Shown here: positions 25,001-40,000 of the stretch, piece after piece
How the letters are laid out: each line of letters starts with the position of its first letter
Position numbering within the stretch: position 1 is the first letter of the stretch
Source of the DNA: Motacilla alba alba
Taxonomy: Eukaryota; Chordata; Aves; Passeriformes; Motacillidae
DNA: 64,000 nt
NCBI RefSeq assembly: GCF_015832195.1
Contig: NC_052030.1
Location: forward strand, 11,427,439 to 11,491,438
Direction of reading: 5' to 3'
The notes under the pieces: generated by a model
What the model saw: the letters and a program-made list of their open reading frames with translations, nothing else
Database searches by the model: none
Told to the model about the DNA's origin: nothing
Made by a program: the position numbers and the translations under genes

Positions 25001-28000
25001 AGGCTTTGCTCCAAAGAGATGTTTTTGCCCACGGTAACTGCAGATCCACAGCACTCTGGCAGCTCTGCACACTCTGTCTCTCCAGCCCCACACGGCACAT
25101 TCCACCTTCCAGCTTTTCTAACATCACTCAGTGCTGCAGCAGTCTCAGCCAAGAGAGTTAAACACACCTGCCCTGCTATGGAACAGACATTGCCCAAGGA
25201 ACATCTCATCTTTGGGTCCATCAGAGGGGACTGGGAACTCCTCACCTGCTATTGTTACACCAGAGGCACTGCGGAAAGCAGAAAGTTTAACTCAAGTCCT
25301 AATTAACAATCTAACAATGGAGAAGTGGAAGCTGCAGCAGGAGTGGAGTGAATTAACATATTTTAAAGACCTGCAACCCCCAGAGCTCAGCAGTAGCATC
25401 TGAAATTTGGATTGAAGGGTAGGATCTCACTTCCCCAGAAGTGACAGCTCTGTGACACCTCTCAGTGCAGTGGTGGGACTCGAGTCTGCTCAGCAGTGAA
25501 AGCCTGGTCAGCCAGGCCCAGCAATGTACTTGAGTTGAAGTACAAAAGTACTTTTTAGAAATACTTTTGCCTTTTCTCATTAATTCCTTACATTAACTCA
25601 ATCTTCTAAAAACAGCTGTGAAGTGAGTGTTAACCTACATGAGGGCAGGACTAAAAGGAGAAGGAACAAAAATTAAATGCAACTTCATGCTTCAAAAGGG
25701 CAGATAGGAATCATTTTCATACACATGAAGGAGCCACACAAATAAACAGCAACATTTTCACAATTATACAGCTATTTTTTCCTCTTCTATGGTTATTTCT
25801 ACTTATTACCCCCAAAACCATTAGATGTCTTACTCCTCTTGGGAGCTGCATAAATAAGATGGAGAAGCATCAGCTTAAATTTACAGATGGGGAATTCAAA
25901 TTATTTCCATGGAATTTACATCAAGCCTAGAAGAGAATTCTGGTATCCTCACCTTACTTGATGTAACCCTGCCTGCAGTGACACTGACAAGGGTGCAGGT
26001 GTGTGTTTAGGGAGGATGGACAGACAGATGGACACACCAAGAAAAAAAAAGACAAAACCAGGGAAAAGTAGAGGAAAAAGGCTGTTTACCTAAAATGGTT
26101 TGTCGTTTTTCTGCAGCAGAAAGGTTGAACACGTTGTTATGGTCTCCTGGGTCAGTTTTGTAGTAGGTCTCAATATCAATAGAGAACTTCTCCACAAAAG
26201 GACACGTGTACCTGGGAGCCAGAACAACACAGCTTAGAGTAAATCAGCCTCAAATCCCAGCCAGCCTTCACTCATGTTTTCCTTCAGATATGCTTAAAAT
26301 ACCAACTAGAGATTGTTCTTGAATAACTTCTTAAGACAGAAGCTCACCAGTTTTCAGCAAGGAGATAAATTCTGGGCCCACTATATTAAAAAGTTGTGAC
26401 ATGGATCCCTGATACAAGGACACCCAGGAAATGCACCTGTGCAAGGAGAAAAGCAAAGATCCTGCCTGGAACCTATGGCAGAATAAAATACAAACTGGTT
26501 CTGTGCAGCACAGGTTTCCTGGCCAACTGATTGACTCATAGGCATTTCAAAAGAAGAGATAAAAACTGACTGGAAGTGAACTTTAATCACTTAAAAGTCA
26601 GGCAGCTCCATTATATTCAGTCACTGGCAAGAGCCCATATGCACACACTGACTCCCCACCTTCCCAGGATTGATGGTCCTTGCAGAGACCAACTAAAACA
26701 GAACTAGAAATTTTTTCCAGATTTTTTCATAAAAATCAAAATATCCATTAAAGCCTTTTTATTGTGCAAGATGTCAGGAAAATCAGATTTGTAAATCTGA
26801 AAAAGAGCAGATGCTCTGAAATGGAGTAACTGGCACAAGGGTTATTTTTTTCCAGGGTATGTGAAGCCCTCCCTGACAAAATAGATGAAACAAGGAGGTC
26901 CCAGAGGGCTCCACAGAGCCTCTGGCTCTCTTCCCTCCTCAGGGTGAAAACCATAGGATGTAGGTTTGTTATTTTCTATTTAAATGACAGACAGTTCTCG
27001 GAAAAGAAGTGCTGTGATTATTTATTTATTTATTTATTAAGAAAGGGAAAGAAAAATCCCCTGTACAAATGCATCCTGTCTTCCCTGACAGGATTCAGCA
27101 TGACATCTGTCCCAGCACCGTGCACATTTATAACTTCCCCGAGCTTGCAGAGATCTGCAATGTTAAGCAGATACAAGGCTAAATAAAAACCATTCATGAT
27201 TTCCCAAGCTTTGACAGACAAAACAGCTCCACATTTTACAGCGAGGAGCCACAAATTCTCAGGCAGGTGTGCAGTCAGCCCAGGCAATCTCCTGAGATCC
27301 AGCACTGCACAGGAATTTGAGGACTTGGCCCCAGTTGCTCTGAAGGATATTACTGGAGAGGGAAATGCCACTGCCAGAGGGTGACATCCAGCCGTGTCTT
27401 TAACACAGGGAAGCAGCTGTGGACATTGTGCCCAGTTTTACCTTGTCCTTGTGTAAGGATAAGCATTCCAGGACTCCTCCTCCACGCGCAGAGCTGCCTT
27501 GGGCAGTATGGAGCGGAACCAGCTGGGGATGTGCATGCCGATGTGGTAAACCTTGTGAGTGTACTGCCCGCTGCCCCCAGGGCCATCCACGTAGGGCCTG
27601 TTCTCCAGGATCTCCACTCCACTGCCTTCCCCACATGTCTCCTCTCTGCTCTTTTTCTGAAAGGGAAAATTGATCACAAACACATCACAAAAACGTTCAT
27701 TTTCCAGGGCATCGTACACGGACCGGGCTCTCAAAGCACCTGGACACTGGGGATGGTTTTCTAGGACTCCTTTTGAGCACAGCAGAGCTGTAGCAGCACC
27801 CCAGCACTAAGATTACCAAACCTAGAGATTATAAAGGCAAAATTTAGAGACTCGTCTGCCCAACACAGAGACTTGATTTATTCGGGACCCCATGCCAGTT
27901 TCCATTTGGATGCTCAGTTGGAATGGAGCTGTAATGACACCTAATCTCCTGTTCCTGGAACAGGTAAAACAGCACACCCCAACCCTTGGCTCCAGCTCCG

Positions 28001-31000
28001 AGCCACCCAGCAGCACAAACCCCTTCTGCATCAGCAGACAACACAGCCAAGGGGAGTTTGTCCAACCTGGCACAGCCCCGTGGTGCCGTGTCAGCGTGAA
28101 GAGCGACACACGCTCCTGGTGCAGCAGCACCTCAGGCTGGACACCAGGAAGAGTTTCTTCACTGGAAGAGTGGTCAGGCTTTGGAGCCACCGCCCCTGGA
28201 GGTGCTCAAGAAACGACTGCACGTGGCACTCAGTGCTCTGGTTGAGTTGACAAGCTGGGAATCGGTCACAGGGTGGAATTGATGATCTCAGAGGTCCTTT
28301 CCAACCTCAGTGATTCCGTGATCACAGGGACAAAGACTATTCTGTGACCTACACCCGCAGGATTTGGGGGTTTGCTGCATGTGATTTGGCCCAGCAGCAG
28401 CTCTCCAAGAACAGCTTGGAGACTTTGCTCAGCTAATTAAGATATTTAGAAGAAACAACCCAAGTTTGCCAGAACGATCACTGCACCCCCTGGCAGCCTC
28501 CGCATTTTGGCTTATTTGCAGGACTGTCCTTCAGAGAAAACCTGGCAAAAAATCCCTCAATAAAAAAATACTAATTTCAGTGCTTCTAAGATGAGCTAGA
28601 GACAAAGCAAATATTTATTAATTTCTCACACATTTCAGCAGATTGGATGATGTATAACCTTCATCATTTCCAAACAACAGATTCATTCTGTTAGCATTTT
28701 GAGATTATTGTTTGTATTTGAGAGCATTCTGAGAGCACAGTACTTTGGAAATAAAGGGGGCAAAAAAGGAATTTTATACCAAGAATCAACTGTGAAATGT
28801 AACACAATAACAACTCCTCATTTTTGGCATACAAACAATTCAAAGGATAACATGGTTTAACAGAAAATTATTAATAAGATGCAAGAGATCAACTTCTTAT
28901 CTTTTGAGGACAGGATGTTAAGCCAACAGAGCTGCTTAGAAGTAAATAGCCCTGTTTATAAAGACCTCTCAAGTGATTTTAAATTTAAACAGCTGTAACT
29001 GACAAACCTAAATAACTGACAATCTAAATAATCACTTTTTTCCTGCCCCATAAACTGCAACAGAAAAAACCCAGAAAAACAGAGAAGTATTTTTTACAGT
29101 TTATTTCTAACACTCAGCTGGCAGTTCATTAAAGCACACATCCTCTTCTAACAAACTACTGTCTTTCAGTTCTTATATAAGCACTGACCAAGTCCTGTAC
29201 AAATATTTATGACAATAACATTAAATAATCTTGATGACCCTAAAATCTGGTTAATTCAAAGGTCTCAGAAAAGGCAGTAACCCAGCCAGCACAGTGGAAG
29301 TGTCAGACAGAATAACTGCACAGCATCTGCTCTGAACAGTTGATAGAAATTATAGAGATTTAGAGTTTTATTATATGGCAGAAGCACATGGAAATCATAA
29401 GCAGAGGGAAGATGAGTTTTCTTCATGACAGGTTATTCAAAACTCCCTTCTAGATTGCACAGTTACAGCAATTCCAGGCAATTCTGCAAGCCCTCATTTG
29501 GGACCAAAATCCACTGAGGGGTTTTACTCACTAATTCCCCATTTCACTTTTCCCCGTTCAGCCAGTTTTAACAAAAACAACTCTGCATGGTGATGAGCTG
29601 CCAGATTCTCACCCTACAGCTGGAACCCTGAAGAACCCACAACACCGGCCAATTTTTGCTGTACATGAATAATTCCATCAGCAGCTTCTCCACACAACCT
29701 GGAACTGGTGACACTCTGATGGTGGGAGATGTGAGGGTGACACAGTGTCACTGTCCCAACTCACTGGGAGAGAAGGAAGGAAGGACAAACCAAGTCCACT
29801 GAGACTCTCTGTGAAAGTCAGGTCACATCCCACTTCTGAATTGTGGTTATTTTATTCACTTCTGGGCAGCTGCAGCAGACTGCAAACCCTATTCTGGGAG
29901 CAGGGTGTGCTTCCTCCTCCAGCCTTTCCAGAGGACCAACTCCAGCCCACAGCCTTTGTCACCCAGTTACAAACCCTAAGCAAATTTTGGCCCTTCACAT
30001 CCCTCCTACTTGTCATTTATCTACGTAAGATATGACGAGGGCAGCAAGACCATTTTCTCAGATGAATGTGAAATGAGAGCTGTAGCTCTGCTGACAGAAA
30101 AAAAAAAATCCAAATATTATATCCCAAACTATCTTTAGAGCCAGGACTTTTGAGTCAGGCCGAATTTCTACTCATAACACACCACACTGCTGGGAAGGAT
30201 AGTATGATCAAAGAGAAACTCCCCAAGATAAACCCACACAAAGCTCCTTCCCAGCCCTCCAGGCTCTCACACTTAGCAGCTGGCTTGTTGAGAAGACAAC
30301 AAGCTGCAGTGAAGCAAGGAAGGGCCAAGAGTCAGGAGAGATGGTGAACAGTGCAGTTGCTGACCAGTCAGAAAGACAAAGAGAAAATATGTTTCTCATA
30401 TAATAAAAATAAAGACTTTAGCCACATGCACTTGAGAGACCAGGATGGTACTCTGGGCATAAGTGGTGCAGTGAAAGTGAAGCACTTGTGGGAGTGAAGA
30501 GCAATTTGCTCTGCAGCCATGCAGCCTCTTCATGCCCACTGTGCCTGAGCTACAGCCTGGAGAGGGCTTGTCACAAGGAAGTGGTCTGCAAAAAACAATT
30601 AAAAATAACCCTCAATTAGGAAGATATCTGGCTTGAGAAGTGTGTGGCAGGCCCTCTGCAAGGAATATCTGCTGGAGGTGCTGATGTGCAGGCACTTGAG
30701 GGTCAGTCTCAGAGGTTTCAGCCTCGGAGAGAAGTAGAGACTTTATTTAGCAGATTACCTGGGTCACTGCTACTCACTACTGCCACAGCATCTTCCCCCT
30801 CTATAAATACCTGAGGAATGGTCCCTAAAAAAATCAGAGCAGCTGACAGCCTCTATATGCAGGTTATCTAACCCACAAGCAGAGTAAACCATCTTATATT
30901 GTATCACAAGAGGAAATCCAGTCATCCCTTTCCAAGTCCCTCTCTCCTGCTGATGACACTCCATGTTCCCCACAGCCCCATCAATAGCTTTTCAGGACAG

Positions 31001-34000
31001 ATGGTGACACAGATCCCTTCTAGCTAAAGTAATAGCATTAAATTACTCATAACAGGGAACCCAGAGAAGCAGATGCACCATGATTAGCAAGAATGCCAGT
31101 TACTTAAAGGCTCCTATTAAAATAAATCTCTTGGCACAGCAGCATAGCATGGGACACAGCACATGACCTCAGCACAACAATCACAGATGAATAATTCCCA
31201 TGAATATCACTTAACCACTGGGCCAGCCTAACCCCATTTATCATCTGCCCTTCTCAACAGCAGACAAACAGCTGTAAACAGAGCCTTCCAAAGGCAGGTT
31301 CATCAGTTCTCAGACCTTCCATCTCCTTCCCAGTTAGAAATGTGTCTCCCAACCAGAGCACACCTTGCAAAGCCTTAGTCCAGCAAATGACCTGGCCCAG
31401 GTGAACAGGACCAGGTGACTCAATGCCATTTGTTTGTTTTTTCTAATGGGACACAGCTCCATAAAGGAATGATGGTTGATGGCAACAGAAACCTTCACAG
31501 CCCAAGGAGTCTCAGCACAGCTGAAGGAACAGCATTCCCAGAACAGGAATGAATAATGCTGGATCAAACAGTCAAGGATGTGGCTTATTGGATCAGCTGG
31601 AGAAATACACAAGTCAGGCTGTGTAAATTAAGGTTGCCTTGTAATGTTTTGCTTTTGGGGAATTAGAAGAAAAACAGCCCCATCAACCAAGTCAGAACAC
31701 CAAGAAGAATATTAATCTAATCCAGAGCCCTCCTTGTGCTCCTGCCCTGGAATCCAGCCCAGGCTGCTCACAGGCTCAGGTCTACAAGCAGAGAATCTCT
31801 GCAAAGCCAACAGCAAACAGCTCAGCTGGTTTAGCTTCTCCTGAAGTTGCCTGTTTTTATTGTAACTACCTTGAGCACTGCAATGCTCCTGCAGAGAACA
31901 GTAAGGATGGGGTAGGCTGCATGGTGATAATGGGTGATCCAGGCATGTTCTAGCCTTCAAAAATAGATTATAACTACACTCTCACCTTGTTTACCACTGA
32001 TTATTGTTTACAGTACAACCTCTCAGTCTGACTAAATTAGACAGTGCTTACAAAAGGTTAGGATGCTTTAGCTTCCTGATGTTCCTAGCTCCCCTCAGCA
32101 GTGCAGTCACACAGTGCCACAGGACCCACGAGAGCTCTCATTTGAGATTGCTCCAATTATGAAGAGTGACAGCACCATGCTTGACAGACCTATCATCCAT
32201 GGGTAAGGAAGACACAAATCATTGCCTGGAAACAATAACAAGAAGATTTTTTTGGGGGGTGGTTTTTTCCTCCAGCTCCCATTTGGAAAGGGGGTATTTT
32301 GATAGTCTGGACAAAACTCTTCTGGGAGAATGCATTAAAATAACACTGAACTCTCAGGATTTTTTTAGCCCACTAAGACACAGATAGGGATATGAGAAGT
32401 TTCCAGCTGGCTGATGGTTTCGGTTAACAAGGGCTGCAAAGACATCTCTGTAACCACAGAACAAGAACATGACAGCAAATATCCCCAGAGGACCCTGCTA
32501 ACATACTTGCTCATATTGTTGTGGCAAGGGAGGCTGAGAAAACATTCTCTATGACCAATTACTATTTTTTTTTATTATTTTGGATGCTAAGGCTACCACA
32601 AACACCAATTAAGTCCCCAGAAACAGACCCTTCCTTTGGGAACCAGAGAAACCATCAGACCACAAAAATGCCTGAAGCTGCTCAGCAAGATGACTCCTGC
32701 CATCACTGGAGAGCTCTTAAGTCCTGTTTTCACCAACCAGACCTGTTCTGTTCAGTTTTAGAAAGGAAGTGTAAAGGCACCCAAGGTATAAACAAAATTT
32801 AGGCTGGAGGAGAGGAATGAACTCTTTGCTCTCAATCTCTCCCACACACTAAGGGAAAAATATTCCCAGCTATCTCCAGTTGAACATTATTTAGGCTGAG
32901 GGATATTTCACTCTCAAAATTGATTTTCCAAAGAAGTGTCTTCTTCCCACCACCAGGAGCCTTCCTTGCTGTGCTCCAGCAGCTGCCATCCTCACTCCCA
33001 CCTGCAGGTACCAGGTACTGAGGAGGACCAGTGACACTGTGGTTGGGACCTTGCACGTTGTAAACTTTAACAGAAAAGCTGGGAGAGGTTATGAGAAAAG
33101 CAGCCTGTTAGTCTCAGCCATGTAATTTGGCCTATTGTGGCAGGATCAGCAGTCAAACACCACAAACAAAATACAACAGCACATTTCAGCCTTAGCTGCC
33201 AGAATTAAACAGCACCAAAAACCAGAAAGCCAGTGATGGACACACTGGGAAACACCAAAAGGTCCTGGGAGGAATGCTTGGTTTATTCTGAACGGGTTTT
33301 CCCAGCAAGGGACTGCTGCACTGGGAATCATGTCCAGGGAGGGTGTGCCTGCTCAGGGTGGATCCTCTGCCTCAGCTGCCGTGCTGGGGAATGACTCAGC
33401 TCTGGCTTCTGTTAACCACTCCTCCACGAGCATTTGAGCTGACATCTAATTCATTACCAGCAATCTGCTTTCACCACCAGCAACCTTCTGCCTGCTGATG
33501 CAGACATCTGATAGACCAGGCCCCATTCATGGTCACTATTCACTGCAGGTGACCAAAACCTACCTATGAAAACAAAATGCTGGGTTATCCTAAAAGAACC
33601 ATAGTTTCATACTTTACAATTTGTTCTTTTCTGTTCTCTGTGTGTGTGTCAAAGACCTGAAACACTCAATTAAAATCATATCACCATAAGCAGGGCAATA
33701 CCTGGGCAAAAAGCTTTGTTCCAAGGGAAAGAAGGGAGCAGAGGAGATGGAGCTATTCCACTCTTAGAGAAGCCAAGATGCAGAACTTCTCATCACACCA
33801 AAACCAACATAATTTTATCAGTGCACAATGTTCTAAAAGCAAACAGGAAGTTACAGGAACTAAATTTAAAATAAAAATCACCCCTACTGTTACTTGGGCA
33901 GGAGAGTGCTGAAGTCCAACAGTACACACAACTTCTGGCTGCCAGAGGCTTTTGTGCCCCAGACAGAACAGCTGAGTGCCCTCACATTAAAGATCATGGA

Positions 34001-37000
34001 ATCAACAGAAAAGCACCATTTTGAAGAAAGTAACCTGAAGACACAGAGCTGCTGGCAGGGCTACATCAGTGCCCAGATCTTTGAATCCCCATTTCAGCAC
34101 CCTAACCACTTTGTGGCAGTGCTCTTTGCTGGGCTGGAGTAGAGACCTTTATCAAAATAGAGTAAAACAGTCCTCAAACAGGGAAGCTTCTCTACTGCTG
34201 TTTTGCAGGAGTTGAGAACACTCTTAATGGTTATATTAGAAAGACAGTCTTAAAGGCAGGCAGGGAATAATGGGAACCCTGTGATCCCAGGGATGGTTGT
34301 AACAGAACTTTTGAACCTGCACATTGTAAGGGCTAATCAGAAACAATGACATCAATTTGGACTGGCAATCTCTCAACCACAGAACTGTTCAGGACAGCAA
34401 GGGAACGTGTGAGTTTTGCTCTTGTCCCTCAAAGCAAGGCTCACTCTGTCTCATCGTGCACGGTAAAGAAACAAGTCCAGCCACAACAGGATTCCCCACT
34501 CTGCCCATCACACCACTCCTGCCCTTCCAGAAGCTGTGGGCACCACAGGACCCTGGTTTTGTTTACACCATGAGCACCACCTTATGCATGCGGGCAACTT
34601 TAAACTGCATCCTCTGTTCCCATGGCAACGGGAGGGGCTTTATCAGCAATCCCCCAGTTTGGGCTATCCTCACTCCAGCTTCAGCTGCACTGAATCCTTG
34701 CTGGGAACAGCAAACCAGTGATGTCACCAGTAACCATGGTGCCCACAGCCAAGCCTCCCCTGTGCCCTTCGTGCTCTACCATGCATCCTTCACGCGTGAC
34801 AATTACTTTAATCCAATTAGTGCTGTTAAAAAAAAACAAAAAAACCCCATGTAGGGCCATGTCAATACTTATTTCGGGAAGGAAGGTTAGTTTGAGTCAA
34901 CAAGATAACGATCAGAACACGAGGCTTTACAATAGCACTTTGAGCCTCACTGCCCCAGTACAGGGGAATGACCTGATGCCCTGGGGAGAGGGGAAAGAAA
35001 TCTGCTCCTCATCAACGGCTTCATTAATAAAGGCAATGAGCAGCTGTTTTAAACACCCCTTTGCAGGTTTGATCAATGGGCTGGGCAATATGCAGTGCTT
35101 CATTCCGGCCAGGCACTGCCCTGTCCCCAAACACTGATAGCTCAGCAGCTGCACACAATTCTGATAGTAACCATTAAGTAGTTACCCTCTGTTAATAACC
35201 ATGAAGTATTTACCCTCTGTTTTCCCAATCCAGCACTGATCAGCTGCAACTTCCAGGAGGGTTCCCTTTTGGGCCCTTCCCAGCTCTGCAGGCAGATGCC
35301 ACCTGATCACTCCTGCCTGTGGCAGGATTTTATGGGGAGAATCTTCCCTCAAGTTTACCAAGCAAGAATGTGGACTAGCAGACAGGCCCGTAGCACCCTC
35401 AATGCTGCCTCCAAGGGACATCAGCACACGAGGAGACCAAGAAGGCTCTTTGTGTCAGGGAGAGGCACATGTGGAGCTGCACAAGCAAAGCTGGGCGTGC
35501 AGGAGGCCCTGAGGAAGGGACCTCTGTCACGTTACCTGCACTGCATCTGCAGCACCATCAGCACCAGCACCCCTGGCTGCTTTGCTTGTAATGGAACACA
35601 CATTTTTTGTAAAAAAAAGCCCTAAAAGCTGCAGGCAGGCTGGGCTGTCAGCATCAGGCTCCTGCGAGGCGGAGCAGAAACACGCACAGCATCACTCTGT
35701 ACGAGTGTTGTAGGCACTGCATTATTTAGAATCAGGGCTAGATATTAATGAAGCTGCTTGTACAAAAACAGGATATTTTGGGGACAATCAATTGTGCAGG
35801 GTCATAAAAAATTTACAGCATTAAGAGAACCTTTCTCATGGCCACCCATTAATCACTTTGCCTTACAAAGACGTCCAGTCACAGTCCTTTAGAGTCAGGG
35901 CTGGATGTGCCACAGGCACATGAATTAGGGATCACTTTATTATGGAGATACCTCAAACCTGTTTACCACACATGCCTCATCTTTCAAAATGTCTACTACA
36001 CTTCCAGCTCAGTATTTCATCTACTCCAAGTATTTCCTTCCGTGTCTTTAAACTGATTTTTCACTGCATTAACTATTCCACAGACACTGTCTGTGAGAAT
36101 TACTGTCCCTGGTTTAAAGGGAGGCAAACTATATTATGAGTCAGAGACAAAATTTCAACTCGGGGTGCTCTGGATCAAGTCTAATCCTCTGACTACATCC
36201 CTTATACTTTAGAAATCCATTGCAATTGTTCCCTAACAATGGGCTGTGTGCTAAAATACCACAGGACTGGCTTAAAGAAATCCCCATAGTCTTCCTAATA
36301 CTTAATTCATTACTTGCCTTCAGGTATTTGAAAAAGGGAGAACCTAATCCCAGTCAATATCTTTGTCCTTCTTACATAAGAATAAAAAAAATACAGAAGG
36401 AAAAAGGGGTTTTGACAGCCAATAAGTTCAATAGGATTGGCAGTGCTGTGTCCTCTATTAAAATCAGTGCAAATCTGAAGTTTAACATTGTTTGTGTTCA
36501 GCTTCATTCACCTTTGTTAAGAGAAAGAGAGCACATGAACTGTCAAGGCAATATCAAGTTCACTACCCTAAAATCAATCTTTTTTTGGAATGTGATATGG
36601 AATCCCAGACAATGTAAGGATTCAAGGATAATGACTACAAAACAAGAAAAAAAATAGATGTAGAAAAGGTGTTTGCTCCTTCTGTATGTTTTCCCAAAAT
36701 GATAACCTGTATGAGCGTCACTGTCACCTGTGCAATGAGACCCCAAGCGTGGCACCACCAAACATAACTGCACCACCCTTGTCCTCAAAACTAAACATCT
36801 GCAAGTGCCTTACTCTCCTCCTCCAGAAGGATGCAAATCCTCAAGATAACAAAGAAAAGGTTATGAAAACCAGAGGAAGAGAACAGAAGCCACAGGTTTT
36901 AATGCTGCAGCACAGAAATCAGGGCAAAGCTTCAAATCAGGCTTTGCTTTTAGACTTGTGAGCCTTCCAGGGTCTCTGGAGCTGTCAGCAGCATCACCTG

Positions 37001-40000
37001 CTTTCAAACTGAAGCATAAATGTCTGTCTGTGCAGATGGCCAAGGCATCTGCATGCAGAACAAAAATAATCAGCCCTCCAGTTTTCAGTGTCCAGAGATG
37101 AAGGGTTAGTTTGCTTTCCCCCACTCAATCAATCCTTCACCATCTGCTGAGCCTGCTGGCAACTGCCAAGCAGAGCTGAGGGTTTTAAGGGACACGACTT
37201 TTGCACCTGGGTATCACAACAGGGCCTCAAGAATTACCACCAGCACCAAGCAGAGTTTTAAGTCTGTTCTCAAAGGTGCTTCCTGAGAGCTACACGGAAA
37301 CGAAGGGGAAAATAGGACAGTGCAGGTGTCTGGAAACTGAGATGATGGACAAACCATGATCCTCCAGAAAGGAGCAAAGTGACTCAGGATACTCCATCAG
37401 CAGTCAGGACAGGAGAGCACAGCACACTGCAGATGCTTGGAACACGCTTTGATTTTTCAGGGAAGGCAATAAATGCAAAGCCCTGGAGGACGGCAGAGAA
37501 GAGGCTCATGTTAAAACATGAGAGAAGCCCTCAATTCCCAGGATTCTGCCTGAGTTCAGCAGGCAGTGTTCAGCAGATGGGTTATCTTCCATGCAGTGCC
37601 TCTAACAGGGCCAGAGGCCTTTCCCAGTCATGGACCCTCAGAGTGATGAATGACAAAGTATTAAAGCTGTTAACTTGAAAGGATGACGCTGCATCTTAAA
37701 ATAAGTCTTATCCTCAAAAGGTAATCACTAGGTCCAGCAGAAGAATATTTTTAAAGCCCACTATCTTTGGAGGAAGGTCACAAATACCCAGAGAAATCTG
37801 TGTAGACAAAATGAGGACCAGAGTTATTTACAAGATACAAGAAAGCTGTACACACTGATATAAAAATAAGTTTTAATAACAAGAGGAATTCTCTTGTCTT
37901 ATGAAAGGGTCAGAAGGGCAGAGGTCTCTCGGAATCTCATGGCAAATGGAAGCACAGTAATGAATGTTATTAAGATGACAAAAGGACTGACCTTTGGCTA
38001 ATAACATCCCAACAAATGCATTCAGGGCTCGGATTTCAAGCTTTTATGAAACAGAGACTTTACGTTAATGTGTGCATTGTTTCTGGGGTGAGGAGGAGGA
38101 GGTGTGCAGAAAGGAAGGTTCCCTGAACACACAAGGAAAGGATGCCAGTGTTCCTGGAAAGGATTGCTGCTGAGACCAAAATGTGCAGGATTCAGGAGGG
38201 GAAAAATTAAGAGACCCTTTACTCTCATGTGTAACACAGATCCCTTTGTGCCCAACAGGATTCACCTTGCAGAGACTGAAATAGCACACACACTTCAGAT
38301 GTGATGTGCAGAGTCTGAGAAGACATCCAGGACAGAGTCCTTGGCTCAAAACTTCTGCAGGAAGAAACAAATCCCTATAGATGGTTACAGTTGTTCCCTC
38401 CATAAATGGTTTGTGTTTCAGAGAACTCATTCCAGTGCTCATCTCCAGTTTCTCTCTGCTTACTTTAGGACATCAGCCTGCAGCTTCCCCAGACCAAACC
38501 ACTGCCAGTCCCATGGACAACTCAACTCCAGGCTGAGTTCATTGAGAAACTCTCACCTTTGGAAGCAGGACTGGCTTTTAAATGTGCACACAGATTTCAG
38601 GGGAAAGTTACATTAATAGAGGTATAAAGAGTGATTTCCCAGTTTTGAAATATTTTGCATGTTTCATGCACCAGAATAAAACCAGGAAGGAAGACTGCTG
38701 GTTCTTAGCTCAGATACAAAAATTAGTATGTTTTAATTTGGATCTCAAAAGAGACAAAAGCTCAGCAATGATACAAAAAGGTCTTGTGACTATGGAAAAG
38801 CTAACCCAATTGCTCTGGATGGAGCAAGGGCTCCCAAGCTGGAGAGGCTGACAATGCTGCGTGAGAGGTTTCCCTTGGAAGGATATTGAAAGTCTGAAAT
38901 TTAATTGAGAAAAACAATTCAGATCTGCTAGGCTTCAAGCAAGTCGAGGGTACATTAAGTCCTTGCTGTAATGTAAAATTAACTTATTTAGGGAAGAATT
39001 TAAGTGCTACTTCAAGTACTGAAACCACTGACTGTAGATAATATTTCAGAAGCCAGCAGAAAGCAACTTAGGGGACTTTTTGCTCTCTCACCTCAAATTA
39101 AAAAAAAAAAACCACACTACAAAGCAAAGCAGCAGGCCACTCATCTCAGTTTTCACAGCTTTATACACCAGCCTGGAGAACTTGTATTTGTAAGAGGAAT
39201 TACAGAGCAACACAGGCATGCACACAATGATTTATTGCACGTCTCGCCTGCCCAGTGGCGCAGAGAAGCAGGAGAGATGTGGATTATATACTGCACAATT
39301 TTAATTCTCCCATCCAGTAAACACAGCAAATATGAGTACAGCCTGTTCCCATTTAATGGAAGGATCCTTTGCTGTCTGGGCTTGATGCTGCTTACATCAA
39401 ATCCGGTGCAAAGTTTTGTTTGAGACTTGTATGAATAAGAAGGGATTGTTCTCTCATGAAAACAGATGATTGATCCTTCCACTGCAGAGCAAAAATCTAC
39501 ATGAAAATGGCTCTGAAAAGTGATGACAGTACTACAGCTAGAGTCTGAACATCCCTGCCCACATGGCTTTGAGGCACCACTTCCACCACAGGGCTCAGGG
39601 GAGAAAGGCCTTTTGGAAAACTTCCACTTGGACAATGCTAAAATCTAGGAAAATGCATACCTAGGCAAAAAGATTTTAAAAAAGAAATAGGCAGCTTTGT
39701 ACCAACTGGTTTGGAATTTAATGGGAAATTTCACTTGTGAGATCAAAGGTAAACGAGTGATCAGCTTCAGGTACATGCTTGAGGCTCCCTAAAACCCTTG
39801 AGAAATAATTGTGACATCTCCTTTTGCACTGCTGGAGAGGTGCTTCTCACAGGACCAGGCTGCCTGGTGCTGCTAGCAGTAATGCCACCATGGCGTACAC
39901 GACAAATGTCTTAGAAATTAACCTTTTGCCTTTAAGAATCACTCCTCTTCCCAGGAACTACTTCAAAACATTCTGTTCCACATTTCAGCCACAGATTTCT

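Noticed and set aside
36220..36657. 145-codon open frame on the plus strand, considered as a possible retroelement piece
   Set aside because: No reverse-transcriptase, nuclease or gag motif was visible.
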